Below are positions 49,061 through 57,461 of a DNA stretch of 64,000 nucleotides, one piece after another. The notes beneath the pieces were generated by a model. That model saw only the letters and a program-made list of their open reading frames with translations. It had not been told where the DNA came from and did not search any database. This stretch comes from Variovorax atrisoli 110B (GTDB lineage: Bacteria; Pseudomonadota; Gammaproteobacteria; Burkholderiales; Burkholderiaceae_C). Positions within the stretch are counted from its first letter, which is position 1. Every line of letters starts with the position of its first letter. Where the stretch lies: NCBI RefSeq assembly GCF_000382045.1, contig NZ_KB907459.1:124001-188000 (forward strand), read 5' to 3'. The position numbers were made by a program, and so were the translations under genes.

Positions 49061-50158
49061 ATGATTGCTCTGATCGTCATCAGTTTCTTCGTCGCCGCCT
49101 TCTCGGTCCAGGTGTTCATGCGACGTGCACGGCGGCATGCCCGCCTCTACGGCGCCGACATGCCCCAGCGCTTCCACAAGGGCCACGTGCCTCGCCTGGG
49201 TGGTGCGGGCATCCTGCTGGGCATGGGGGCGGCCTGGCTGGCCGCAGGCATCACCGGCACCGATCCGTTCAATGTCTCCTGGCCGGTCACGACCTCGATG
49301 CTCACGCTGGTGTGCATCCTGCCGGCAGTGCTGGGCGGCATCGTTGAAGACGTCACTCAGCGCGTGAAGGTGCGTTACCGGCTGGGGCTGACCATCGGCT
49401 CGGCGCTGCTGGTCTGCTGGCTGCTGGGGCTGGGCGTGGCGCGCACCGGCTTCGAGATGGTCGACGGCTGGCTGGCGATGGTGCCTTACGCCACCGTGCT
49501 CTTCGCGGCCCTGGCCATCGGCGGGCTGCCTCATGCCTTCAACATCATCGACGGCTACAACGGGCTCGCGGGCACGGTCGCGGTGCTGGTCTGCCTGGCG
49601 ATCTCGCACGTGGCGCTGCAGGTGGGCGACCGGCAGCTGGCCGCCATGGTGATCTGCCTGGTCGGCGCCACCTTCGGCTTCCTGGTGTGGAACTACCCGC
49701 GCGGCAAGATCTTCGCCGGCGACGGCGGCGCCTACGTCTGGGGCATGGTGATCGCCGTGGCCTGCGTGACGCTGGTGCAGCGCCACCGCGTGGTGTCGCC
49801 GTGGTTCCCGATGCTGCTGCTGATCTACCCGGTGTGGGAGACGCTGTTCTCCATCTACCGCAAGCTGGCGCGCGGGCAGTCGCCCGGCACGGCCGACGCG
49901 CTGCACTTCCACCAGCTGATCTTCCGCCGCATCGTGCGCGTGGCCTTCGCGGACGACGAGGCCCGGCAGCTGCTGGCGCGCAACAACCGCACCTCGCCCT
50001 ACCTGTGGATGTTCGCAGCCCTGTCGGTGGTGCCGGCGGTGCTGTTCTGGAACAACACCATCGTGCTGATGTTCTTCTGCCTGCTGTTCGTGACCACCTA
50101 CGTGGGGGCGTACCTGATGATCGTGCGCTTCAAGGTCCCGCGCTGGCTGCGGCCGTGA
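49061..50158 (+). CDS. Undecaprenyl-phosphate sugar-1-phosphate transferase (WecA/MraY family)
   Basis: A 365-residue membrane protein with about 10-11 helices. It starts glycan assembly by moving a HexNAc-1-phosphate from a UDP-sugar to undecaprenyl phosphate. QRFHKGHVPRLGGAGI (about 36-51) is the family entry motif, AFNIIDGYNGLAG (about 159-171) is the catalytic Asp/Asn region, and KIFAGDGGAYVWG near 217 is the nucleotide site. The HIHH-like C-terminal motif appears as ALHFHQLIFRR. With Wzm-Wzt present it would be the initiator of an ABC-dependent O-antigen. A dispersed repeat follows the stop. Confidence 0.9.
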   Translation: MIALIVISFFVAAFSVQVFMRRARRHARLYGADMPQRFHKGHVPRLGGAGILLGMGAAWLAAGITGTDPFNVSWPVTTSMLTLVCILPAVLGGIVEDVTQRVKVRYRLGLTIGSALLVCWLLGLGVARTGFEMVDGWLAMVPYATVLFAALAIGGLPHAFNIIDGYNGLAGTVAVLVCLAISHVALQVGDRQLAAMVICLVGATFGFLVWNYPRGKIFAGDGGAYVWGMVIAVACVTLVQRHRVVSPWFPMLLLIYPVWETLFSIYRKLARGQSPGTADALHFHQLIFRRIVRVAFADDEARQLLARNNRTSPYLWMFAALSVVPAVLFWNNTIVLMFFCLLFVTTYVGAYLMIVRFKVPRWLRP

Positions 50159-50167
50159 ACAGGCACG

Positions 50168-50264
50168 CCCCCAGGCTTCGCGCACTTCGTGTCGCCGCGC
50201 CAACCCCTCGCCCGGGGGCAACACCGGTGGCCCGGCAAGGCCGGCTCCCCGGTGTTGCCCGCGC
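50168..50264 (+). repeat. Stop-codon-anchored dispersed repeat, copy C
   Basis: It starts with CCCCCAGGCTTCGCGCACTT nine bases after the stop of the WecA-like gene. It contains CCCCTCGCCCGGGGG, CCCGGCAAGGCCGG and the GGCAACACC/GGTGTTGCC outer pair, so all three hairpins are conserved while loop sequences differ from copies A and B. The remaining gap to argB (50265-50342) holds its likely promoter and no gene. Confidence 0.83.
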
Positions 50265-50342
50265 AGTCAGTCGGCTGTCACCGGGATTGCGCGAGAATTT
50301 GAGCCTCACCTGATCGTCCACCGCTTTGGAGCCTGACCGCCC

Positions 50343-51236
50343 ATGACCGACCCCGTCCTCAACATCCCCCCGCGCGACAAGGCCGAGATCCTGGCCCAGG
50401 CGCTGCCGTACATCCGCAAGTTCCACGGCAAGACCATCGTCATCAAGTACGGCGGCAACGCCATGACCGACCCGGCGCTGCAGGCCGACTTCGCCGAAGA
50501 CGTGGTGCTGCTGAAGCTGGTGGGCATGAACCCGGTGGTGGTGCACGGCGGCGGCCCGCAGATCGAGGCGGCGCTCAACCGCCTGGGCAAGAAGGGCAGC
50601 TTCATCCAGGGCATGCGCGTGACCGACGCCGAGACCATGGAAGTCGTCGAATGGGTGCTGGCCGGCGAGGTGCAGCAGGACATCGTGGGCTTGATCAACC
50701 AGGCCGGCGGCAAGGCCGTGGGCCTGACCGGTCGCGACGGCGGCCTGATCCGCGCGCAGAAGCTCAAGATGGCCGACCGCAACGATCCCAACGTGCACCA
50801 CGACGTCGGCCAGGTCGGCGACATCGTCTCCATCGACCCCAGCGTGGTCAAGGCGCTGCAGGACGACGCCTTCATCCCGGTGGTCAGCCCCATCGGCTTC
50901 GGCGAGGAGAACGAGAGCTACAACATCAACGCCGACGTCGTCGCCGGCAAGCTGGCCACCGTGCTCAAGGCCGAGAAGCTCATGCTGCTGACCAACACGC
51001 CCGGCGTGCTCGACAAGGACGGCAAGCTGCTCACCAACCTCAGCGCCCGCGAGATCGACGACCTGTTCGCCGACGGCACCATCTCCGGCGGCATGCTGCC
51101 GAAGATCGAAGGTGCGCTCGACGCGGCCAAGAGCGGCGTGAACGCGGTGCACATCATCGACGGCCGCGTGCCGCACGCGATGCTGCTGGAGATCCTGACC
51201 GACCAGGCCTACGGCACGATGATCCGCGCCCGTTGA
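50343..51236 (+). CDS. argB: Acetylglutamate kinase
   Basis: A 297-residue amino-acid kinase that phosphorylates N-acetyl-L-glutamate, the second step of arginine synthesis. TIVIKYGGNAM (Lys and Gly for phosphate binding) is near residue 27, and VVHGGGPQIEAALNRLG binds acetylglutamate. LLTNTPGVLDKDGKLL and DGTISGGMLPKIEGALDAAKSGV are the ATP and feedback-associated blocks. It is unrelated to the glycan locus. slmA follows 68 bases downstream. Confidence 0.97.
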   Translation: MTDPVLNIPPRDKAEILAQALPYIRKFHGKTIVIKYGGNAMTDPALQADFAEDVVLLKLVGMNPVVVHGGGPQIEAALNRLGKKGSFIQGMRVTDAETMEVVEWVLAGEVQQDIVGLINQAGGKAVGLTGRDGGLIRAQKLKMADRNDPNVHHDVGQVGDIVSIDPSVVKALQDDAFIPVVSPIGFGEENESYNINADVVAGKLATVLKAEKLMLLTNTPGVLDKDGKLLTNLSAREIDDLFADGTISGGMLPKIEGALDAAKSGVNAVHIIDGRVPHAMLLEILTDQAYGTMIRAR

Positions 51237-51304
51237 GGCCGGCGTGGGCGCGCGCTCACTGCGCTGTGCGAGAATCAATTGATTACATCTTTGCACGCGC
51301 TCCC

Positions 51305-51958
51305 ATGCAGAACGAAGAGACGACCAGTGCTTCCGGCGTAGAGACTCCTGCGGAAACGACCACTCCCCCGGCGCGCAAGCGCCCCAAGCCGGGCGAGCGG
51401 CGCGTGCAGATCCTGCAGGCGCTCGCCTCCATGCTGGAGCAGCCGGGCGCCGAGCGGGTCACCACTGCCGCGCTGGCCGCGCGGCTCGAAGTGAGCGAGG
51501 CCGCGCTCTATCGCCATTTCGCGAGCAAGGCCCAGATGTTCGAGGGCCTGATCGACTTCATCGAGCAGAGCGTCTTCACGCTGGTCAACCAGATCCTCGA
51601 GCGCGAGGGCGCCACCGGCGCCCAGCAGGCCGCCCGCATCCTCACGCTGCTCGTGCAGTTCGCAGAGCGCAATCCCGGCATGACCCGCGTCATGGTGGGC
51701 GACGCGCTGGTCTACGAGAACGAGCGCCTCCAGCAGCGCATGAACCAGTTCTTCGACAAGATCGAATCCACGCTGCGCCAGGTGCTTCGCGGGGCCGCCG
51801 CGGCCGACGGCTCGGCCACGCCCAGCGTCGACGCGCAGGTGCGCGCAGCGGCGCTCACCGCCTTCGTGGTGGGGCAGCTGCAGCGCTTCGCGCGCTCGGG
51901 CTTCCGCCGCGCGCCTTCCGAGCACCTGGAAGCGACGATCGCGCTGATCGTCCGATAG
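51305..51958 (+). CDS. slmA: Nucleoid occlusion factor SlmA (TetR family)
   Basis: A 217-residue TetR-fold protein that blocks FtsZ assembly over the nucleoid. The N-terminal 25 residues are disordered and acidic/Pro-rich. The HTH is RVQILQALASMLEQPGAERVTTAALAARLEVSEAALYRHFASKAQMFEGLIDFIE (about residues 32-85), matching SlmA closely, and NPGMTRVMVGDALVYENERLQQRMNQFFDKIES is the family-specific dimer region. It is typically found next to argB or dut-type genes in proteobacteria, as here. An AT-rich CAATTGATTACA just upstream may be its promoter. Confidence 0.92.
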   Translation: MQNEETTSASGVETPAETTTPPARKRPKPGERRVQILQALASMLEQPGAERVTTAALAARLEVSEAALYRHFASKAQMFEGLIDFIEQSVFTLVNQILEREGATGAQQAARILTLLVQFAERNPGMTRVMVGDALVYENERLQQRMNQFFDKIESTLRQVLRGAAAADGSATPSVDAQVRAAALTAFVVGQLQRFARSGFRRAPSEHLEATIALIVR

Positions 51959-52143
51959 GGGTACCCCGCAGGCCGCCGGCAGGCTCGCATCGAGCGCCTC
52001 CGGCGCAGTAGCATCGTTCAGCCCTTGCCGCCAGTCCTGGCGGCAGGCCGATGTTCGCGGTTGCCTCCACGGAGGTCGCATGAGCCATGGCGCGGTAGCT
52101 TGCCTGTGTCCGATGGAGCCTCGCTCTTCGCGGGTGCGTGCTC

Positions 52144-53043
52144 ATGCCTGACGCGACGCGCGGCGACGGCCTGCGGACCATCCTCCTGACGGCGATCGCC
52201 ATGCTGGCGTTTGCCGCAAATTCGCTGCTTTGCCGGCTCGCGCTGCAACGCAGGGGCATCGACCCGGCGAGCTTCGGCAGCGTCAGGCTCCTGGCGGGCG
52301 CGCTCATGCTGGGGCTTCTCGTGCGTCTCAGGGCGCAGCTGGCCGCTTCGTCGGCTCCGCCGGTCCGCGCGGACTGGCTGGCGGCCGTCATGCTGTTCGG
52401 CTATGTCGCCTTCTTTTCCTTTGCTTACCTCAGCCTGTCGGCGGGTACGGGAGCGCTGATCCTGTTCGGCGCGGTCCAGCTGACGATGTTCGGCGCGGGC
52501 CTGCGATCTGGCAGCGAGCGCTTCGGGGCGCCCGGATGGTTCGGCTTTTCCATGGCGGTCGGCGGGCTGGTCTACCTGGTGTCGCCGGGGATCGCCGCTC
52601 CGCCGCCGCTGGGCGCCCTGCTGATGGCCGCCGCAGGCGTGGCCTGGGGCGTGTATTCGCTGCGGGGCAGGGGCGTGGCCGATCCGCTGGCCGCGACCGC
52701 GCGCAACTTCACGCGGGCCCTGCCGCTGGCACTGGCGCTGAGTCTGGTGTTCGCAGTCGAGGCGCATGCCGATGTGCATGCCGATGCGATGGGGCTCGTG
52801 CTTGCCGTCGCCTCCGGCGCGCTGACCTCGGGGCTCGGCTATGCGGTCTGGTACGCGGTGCTGGGGCGCCTCGGCGCGATGCGCGCCGCCACCGTGCAAC
52901 TGTCGGTTCCGCTGTTGGCCGCATTCGGTGGCGTGCTGTTCCTGTCGGAAGCGATCACGCCGCGGCTGGCCGTGGCTTCCATCGCGATCCTGGGCGGCAT
53001 CGCGCTCGTGCTCGGCCAGAAGGCGCGAAGCGCCCGTCCGTAG
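52144..53043 (+). CDS. EamA/DMT-family transporter
   Basis: A 299-residue inner-membrane protein with ten hydrophobic segments in two EamA repeats. It starts TILLTAIAMLAFAANSLLCRLAL; FAYLSLSAGTGALILFGAVQLTMFG ends the first half, and LGYAVWYAVLGRLGAMRAATVQLSVPLLAAFGGVLFLSEAI is in the second. The substrate is unknown. A GTG two codons earlier could also be used. The preceding gap (51959-52143) contains a 9-bp hairpin at 52026-52045 without a T run, and no gene. Confidence 0.86.
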   Translation: MPDATRGDGLRTILLTAIAMLAFAANSLLCRLALQRRGIDPASFGSVRLLAGALMLGLLVRLRAQLAASSAPPVRADWLAAVMLFGYVAFFSFAYLSLSAGTGALILFGAVQLTMFGAGLRSGSERFGAPGWFGFSMAVGGLVYLVSPGIAAPPPLGALLMAAAGVAWGVYSLRGRGVADPLAATARNFTRALPLALALSLVFAVEAHADVHADAMGLVLAVASGALTSGLGYAVWYAVLGRLGAMRAATVQLSVPLLAAFGGVLFLSEAITPRLAVASIAILGGIALVLGQKARSARP

Positions 53044-53052
53044 GCTGGCTGG

Positions 53053-54111
53053 CTACGAGACCTGCACGCCCACCTTCGCCCCCGCCGCGACGATCTCTCC
53101 CCACGTCGCATCGTCCACCCAGATCCCCTCCTTGCGCCGTGCCACGCGCGCCTTGCGCTCCGGCTCGCCCGCGATCTGCACTTCGTCGAAGCCCTGTCCG
53201 GGCGGGCTCTGCCGCAGCCAGCCGACGAACTCCCGGGCCTCCTCGTCGAAGGACTTCTGCGTGCCCAGCTTCGCCGGATCGATCAGCACCGTGAGCATGC
53301 CGTTGAGCACCGTGCGTGCCGTGTCCGCCTGCCGATGCCAGGTGCCGCCGCCGGTGAGGGCGCCGCCGAGCAGCTCGCAGGCCACCGCCATGCCGTAGCC
53401 CTTGTGCTCGCCGAAGGTCATGAGCGCGCCGAAGAGGCCGTTGCCCTGCGGCACCACCACCACGCCCGGGTCGTTGGTCGGCGCGCCGTTCTCGTCGATG
53501 AGGTAGCCGTCGGGCACGCGCTCGCCCTTGTTGTGCGCCACGCGCATCTTTCCCTGCGCCACGCGGCTGGTCGCGTAGTCGAGCACGAAGGGCTCCGCGC
53601 CCGCGAGCGGAATGCCGATGCAGCACGGATTGGTGCCGAAGCGCCCGTCGCCGCCGCCCCAGGGCGCGACCACCGGCCGCGAGAGCACGTTGACGAAATG
53701 CATCGACACCAGCCCCTGCGCCGTCGCCATCTCCGCGAAGTGCCCGATGCGCCCCAGGTGGTGCGCATGAGACAGCGTGAAGATGCAGCTGCCGTGCTGC
53801 TTCGCCCGCGCGATGCCCAGCTCCATCGCCTGCACGCCGACGATCTGGCCGTAGCCGTGCTGGCCGTCCAGGCCCATCAGCGTGCCGATGTCGAGGTTCA
53901 CGCGCACCGCGGCGTTCGGCTTCAGGCCGCCTTCGGCCACCGCGTCGACATAGCGCGGCAGCATGCCCACGCCGTGCGAGTCGTGCCCGCTCAGGTTTGC
54001 CAGCACCAGGTTGGCCGCCACCTGCTGTGCCTCGGCGGGCGAGCTGCCCGCGGCTTCGAGGATGCGGGCGACGGTGGCCTGCAGGTGGTCGGCCTTGAGC
54101 GTATGGGACAT
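53053..54111 (-). CDS. Ldh-family (malate/L-lactate/ureidoglycolate-type) NAD(P) dehydrogenase
   Basis: A 352-residue member of the non-Rossmann malate/L-lactate dehydrogenase family. GHDSHGVGMLPRY (about 42-54) is the signature holding the catalytic His. SHAHHLGRIGHFAE, GTNPCCIGIPLAGAEPFVLDYATS and GEHKGYGMAVACELLGG are the other conserved blocks. Members oxidise 2-hydroxy acids. In this operon it may act on a sugar-acid intermediate or on the lactate-type end product. It follows the SMP-30 gene by three bases and is the last gene of the transcript. Confidence 0.9.
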   Translation of the reverse strand: MSHTLKADHLQATVARILEAAGSSPAEAQQVAANLVLANLSGHDSHGVGMLPRYVDAVAEGGLKPNAAVRVNLDIGTLMGLDGQHGYGQIVGVQAMELGIARAKQHGSCIFTLSHAHHLGRIGHFAEMATAQGLVSMHFVNVLSRPVVAPWGGGDGRFGTNPCCIGIPLAGAEPFVLDYATSRVAQGKMRVAHNKGERVPDGYLIDENGAPTNDPGVVVVPQGNGLFGALMTFGEHKGYGMAVACELLGGALTGGGTWHRQADTARTVLNGMLTVLIDPAKLGTQKSFDEEAREFVGWLRQSPPGQGFDEVQIAGEPERKARVARRKEGIWVDDATWGEIVAAGAKVGVQVS

Positions 54112-54114
54112 GGA

Positions 54115-55047
54115 TCAGGCTCCTTTCGCGTTCAGCGTGATGGCGTAGAGCGACGTGGTCGCGCAGATGAAGAGGCGGTTGCGCTTGGGGCCGCCGAAGC
54201 AGACGTTGGCCACGCGCTCGGGCAGCAGGATCTTGCCCAGCAGCGTGCCGTCGGGGTGGTAGGCGTGCACGCCGTCGAGCGCGCTGGTCCAGATGCGGCC
54301 TTCGGTGTCGAGGCGGAAGCCGTCGAAGAGGCCGCTGGTGCATTCGGCGAACACCTTGCCGCCGCCCAGGCTGCGGCCGTCGGCGCCCACCTTGAACCTG
54401 CGGATGTGCCGCGGGCCGTCGGGCGCATGGCTCGCGCCCGTATCGGCGATGTACAGCAGCGACCCGTCGGGCGAGAAGGCCAGTCCGTTGGGCTTGACGA
54501 AGTCGTCGGCCATCAGCTCGACCTCACCGCTTTGCGGGTCGATGCGGTAGACATGGCACGCGCCGATCTCGCTCTCGGCCTTCAGGCCTTCGTAGTCGGA
54601 GAGGATGCCGTAGCTCGGGTCGGTGAACCACACGGCGCCGTCCGAGTGCACCACCACGTCGTTGGGCGAGTTCAGCCGCTTGCCCTTCCAGTGCGAGGCC
54701 AGCACGGTGATCGTGCCGTCGTGCTCGGTGCGCGTCACGCGCCGCGTGAGGTGCTCGCAGCTCACGAGCCGGCCCTGGCGGTCGACCGTGTTGCCGTTGG
54801 TGTTGTCCGACGGCTCGCGGAAGGTTCCCACCGTGCCGTTGACCTCGTCGAAGCGCAGCATGCGGTTGTTCGGAATGTCCGACCACACCAGCGTGCGGTG
54901 CGCCGCGAACCACGCGGGGCCTTCGCACCAGCGCGCGCCGGTCCACAGGCGCTGCACGCGCTCGGGGCCCGGGACGCAGCCCTTGAAGCGCGGGTCCAGT
55001 TGCTCGAAGCCTGTGCCTTCCAGGAAGCCGAAGGGGAGAGTCGCCAT
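54115..55047 (-). CDS. SMP-30/gluconolactonase-family lactonase
   Basis: A 310-residue six-bladed beta-propeller lactonase. WCEGPAWFAAHRTLVWSDIPNNRMLRFDE carries the metal-binding Glu. SPNDVVVHSDGAVWFTDPSYGI has the Asn-Asp calcium ligand, and FVKPNGLAFSPDGSLLYIADT the second Asn. These enzymes open aldonolactones to aldonic acids. Between the Ldh and UxaA genes it would hydrolyse the lactone made by a sugar dehydrogenase such as one of the divergent SDRs. Confidence 0.9.
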   Translation of the reverse strand: MATLPFGFLEGTGFEQLDPRFKGCVPGPERVQRLWTGARWCEGPAWFAAHRTLVWSDIPNNRMLRFDEVNGTVGTFREPSDNTNGNTVDRQGRLVSCEHLTRRVTRTEHDGTITVLASHWKGKRLNSPNDVVVHSDGAVWFTDPSYGILSDYEGLKAESEIGACHVYRIDPQSGEVELMADDFVKPNGLAFSPDGSLLYIADTGASHAPDGPRHIRRFKVGADGRSLGGGKVFAECTSGLFDGFRLDTEGRIWTSALDGVHAYHPDGTLLGKILLPERVANVCFGGPKRNRLFICATTSLYAITLNAKGA

Positions 55048-55079
55048 GGAGTTCCTCGTCGTCGATGGGTTCGCTCGGT

Positions 55080-56606
55080 TCACATCACCGCACCGACCTG
55101 CCACGGCACGAACTCGTTCTGGCCGTAGCCGTGCTGCTCGCTCTTCGACTGCGCGCCCGATGCGGTCGCGAGCACCAGCTCGAAGATGCGCCGGCCCATC
55201 TCCTGGATCGACGCCGTGCCGTCGACGATCTCGCCGCAGTTGATGTCCATGTCCTCCTCCTGCCGCTGCCACAGCGCCGAGTTGGTCGCCAGCTTGAGCG
55301 AAGGCGAGGGCGCGCAGCCGTAGGCCGAGCCGCGCCCGGTGGTGAAGCAGATCAGGTTGGCGCCGCCGGCCACCTGTCCGGTGGCGCTCACCGGGTCGTA
55401 GCCGGGCGTGTCCATGTAGACGAAGCCGTGCGCGGTGACGGGCTCCGCGTATTCGTACACCGCCTCGAGGTTGCTGGTGCCGCCCTTGGCGACCGCGCCC
55501 AGCGATTTCTCGAGGATGGTGGTGAGTCCGCCTGCCTTGTTGCCCGGCGAGGGGTTGTTGTTCATCTCGCCTTCGTTGACGGCGGTGTAGTGCTCCCACC
55601 ACTTGATGCGGTCCACCAGCTTCTGGCCGACCTCGCGCTTCACCGCGCGGCGCGTGAGCAGGTGCTCGGCGCCGTACACCTCGGGCGTCTCGCTGAGGAT
55701 GGCCGTTCCGCCGTGCGCCACCAGCAGGTCGACCGCCGCGCCCAGCGCCGGGTTGGCGCTGATGCCCGAGTAGCCGTCCGAGCCGCCGCACTGCAGCCCG
55801 ATCGTGATGTGCGCCGCGCTGCAGGGCTCGCGCTTCACGGCGTTGGCGCGCGGCAGCATCTCGTTGATGAGCGCCACGCCCTTCTCGACCGTCTTGCGCG
55901 TGCCGCCCGTGTCCTGGATGTTGAAGGTGCGGAAGTTCTCGCCCTCGGCCAGGTGGCCGGTCGCGAGCCAGGCGTTGATCTGGTTGGCCTCGCAGCCCAG
56001 GCCCACCACCAGCACGCCCGCGAAGTTCGCATGCGTGGCATAGCCCGTGAGCGTGCGCTCCAGGATCTGCATGCCCAGGCCCTGCGTGTCCATGCCGCAG
56101 CCGGTGCCGTGCGTGAGCGCGATCACGCCGTCCACGTTGGGGAAGGCCGCCAGTGCCCGCGGGTTGGTCTTGCGCGAGAAGTGGTCGGCGATGGCGCGCG
56201 CGGCGGTGGCCGAGCAGTTCACGCTGGTCAGCACGCCGATGTAGTTGCGCGTGGCCACGCGGCCGTCGGCGCGCCGGATGCCCATGAAGGTGGCTTCGCG
56301 CTTCGCGGGCGCGGGCTTCACGTCGGCGCCGAAGGCGTAGTCGCGTTCGAAGTCACCCTTGTCGGGGCCCATGTCGAGGTTCTGCGTGTGCACGTGCTCG
56401 CCGGCGGCGATGGGGCGGCTTGCGAAGCCGATGATCTGGTTGTAGCGGCGCACCGGCTCGCCCTGCGCGATGTCGCGCATCGCGATCTTGTGGCCCGGCG
56501 GGATCAGCCCGCGCACGGCCACGCCTTCGACGGTGGCACCGCCGAGCAGCTGCGAGCGCGCGATGACGACGTCGTCGGCGGGGTGGAGTCGGATGTAGGG
56601 AGTCAT
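55080..56606 (-). CDS. UxaA/GarD-family sugar-acid dehydratase
   Basis: A 508-residue full-length altronate/galactarate dehydratase family protein. It has an N-terminal SAF-like domain (about 1-95, HPADDVVIARSQLLGG, PAGEHVHTQN-like) and a C-terminal catalytic domain. Conserved blocks there are HGTGCGMDTQGLGMQILERTL, GLGCEANQI, GLQCGGSDGYSGISANPALG and MNNNPSPGNKAGGLTTILEKSLG. Family members dehydrate hexonates, pentonates or 6-deoxy-hexonates to 2-keto-3-deoxy acids using iron. The FadR-type regulator gene lies upstream and the SMP-30 gene 32 bases downstream. Confidence 0.88.
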   Translation of the reverse strand: MTPYIRLHPADDVVIARSQLLGGATVEGVAVRGLIPPGHKIAMRDIAQGEPVRRYNQIIGFASRPIAAGEHVHTQNLDMGPDKGDFERDYAFGADVKPAPAKREATFMGIRRADGRVATRNYIGVLTSVNCSATAARAIADHFSRKTNPRALAAFPNVDGVIALTHGTGCGMDTQGLGMQILERTLTGYATHANFAGVLVVGLGCEANQINAWLATGHLAEGENFRTFNIQDTGGTRKTVEKGVALINEMLPRANAVKREPCSAAHITIGLQCGGSDGYSGISANPALGAAVDLLVAHGGTAILSETPEVYGAEHLLTRRAVKREVGQKLVDRIKWWEHYTAVNEGEMNNNPSPGNKAGGLTTILEKSLGAVAKGGTSNLEAVYEYAEPVTAHGFVYMDTPGYDPVSATGQVAGGANLICFTTGRGSAYGCAPSPSLKLATNSALWQRQEEDMDINCGEIVDGTASIQEMGRRIFELVLATASGAQSKSEQHGYGQNEFVPWQVGAVM

Positions 56607-56625
56607 CGTGGTGTTCTTCCTCGGT

Positions 56626-57342
56626 TCAGGAAGCCTTGGTGCGGCGCCAGCTCGCGCTGAAGCGCTGGTGGAACTTGTCCATGTGTTCGTGCATGGCGCT
56701 GCGAGCGGCGGCCGGGTCGCGCGCGGCGATGGCGTCGAGGATCAGCTCGTGCTCGCCGATGGCCACCTGCCACGACTCCATGGTCTCGAAGTAGTCGATC
56801 ATGCGGGCGAAGATCGGCCCGTGCCGCGACTCCCAGAAACCCTGGACCGTCTCGGTCAGCACCACGTTGTCGCAGGCGTTGACGATGGCCAGGTGGAAGG
56901 CGCGGTCGCCCTCGTGCGGCACCTCGCCGTTCGCTGCCAGCTCGCGCATCATGCGGATCGCGCGGCGCATGGCGTCCACGTCCTTGCGCTTGCCGTGCTG
57001 GGCCGCGGTGGCGGCGGTCTCGCCTTCCACCATGCGGCGCGCGCGGATGATCTCCAGCGGCCCCCATTCGATGCCGGCCGCGCCGTTGGCCGGCGGCGGC
57101 GTGCGCTGCGAGCGGTCGAGCACGTACACGCCAGAGCCGGTGCGCACCTCGACCCAGCCTTCCACCTCCAGCGCGATCAGCGCCTCGCGCACCGATGGCC
57201 GGCTCACGCCCAGCTGCCGGGCCAGGTCGCGCTCGGCGGGAATGCGCGCGCCCACAGCGAATTCGCCCTTGCCGATGAGCTCGCGCAGCTGTTCGGCGAT
57301 CTGGCGGTAGAGGCGCTGGGGTTCGAGGGTCTGGATCGGCAC
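56626..57342 (-). CDS. FadR-subfamily GntR transcriptional regulator
   Basis: A 238-residue regulator with an N-terminal winged helix (RLYRQIAEQLRELIGKGEFAVGARIPAERDLARQLGVSRPSVREALIALE, about residues 10-60) and an all-helical FCD ligand domain with RRMVEGETAATAA, DRAFHLAIVNACDN and HELILDAIAARDPAAARSAM. The metal-binding Asp/His residues are present. I prefer the GTG at 57342, which gives the family start and leaves the palindrome at 57382-57408 free; the frame is open to a GTG at 57420, but that would run through the operator. It heads the dehydratase operon and is divergent from the SDR genes. Sugar acids are the usual ligands. Confidence 0.87.
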   Translation of the reverse strand: MPIQTLEPQRLYRQIAEQLRELIGKGEFAVGARIPAERDLARQLGVSRPSVREALIALEVEGWVEVRTGSGVYVLDRSQRTPPPANGAAGIEWGPLEIIRARRMVEGETAATAAQHGKRKDVDAMRRAIRMMRELAANGEVPHEGDRAFHLAIVNACDNVVLTETVQGFWESRHGPIFARMIDYFETMESWQVAIGEHELILDAIAARDPAAARSAMHEHMDKFHQRFSASWRRTKAS

Positions 57343-57381
57343 GGAAACGGAAAGGCAGGCGGGAGGGTTAGGGGTTGTCCT

Positions 57382-57408
57382 GAATTGGCCAAGTGGTAAG
57401 GCCAATTC
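57382..57408. promoter_or_regulatory. Perfect palindromic operator for the FadR-type regulator
   Basis: The arms GAATTGGCC (57382-57390) and GGCCAATTC (57400-57408) are perfect inverted repeats separated by nine bases that include TGGT. They lie between the divergent regulator/dehydratase operon and the SDR operon, where one bound dimer could control both. Position and symmetry make it the expected binding site; binding itself is inferred. Confidence 0.7.
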
Positions 57409-57461
57409 AGAATACGCCACATTGCCCGGACCATCATCGGGCCAAACCCGAGGAGAGCTCC

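Noticed and set aside
8415..50264. CRISPR array or insertion-sequence remnants from the repeated units
   Set aside because: The copies are single, far apart, without spacers, target duplications or transposase genes.
52026..52045. Terminator hairpin after slmA
   Set aside because: TGCCGCCAG/CTGGCGGCA forms a strong stem, but the loop is only two bases and there is no T tract; function not supported.
57343..57420. Longer N-terminus for the FadR-type regulator from the GTG at 57420
   Set aside because: It would put the perfect palindromic operator inside the coding region, and adds residues absent from family starts.
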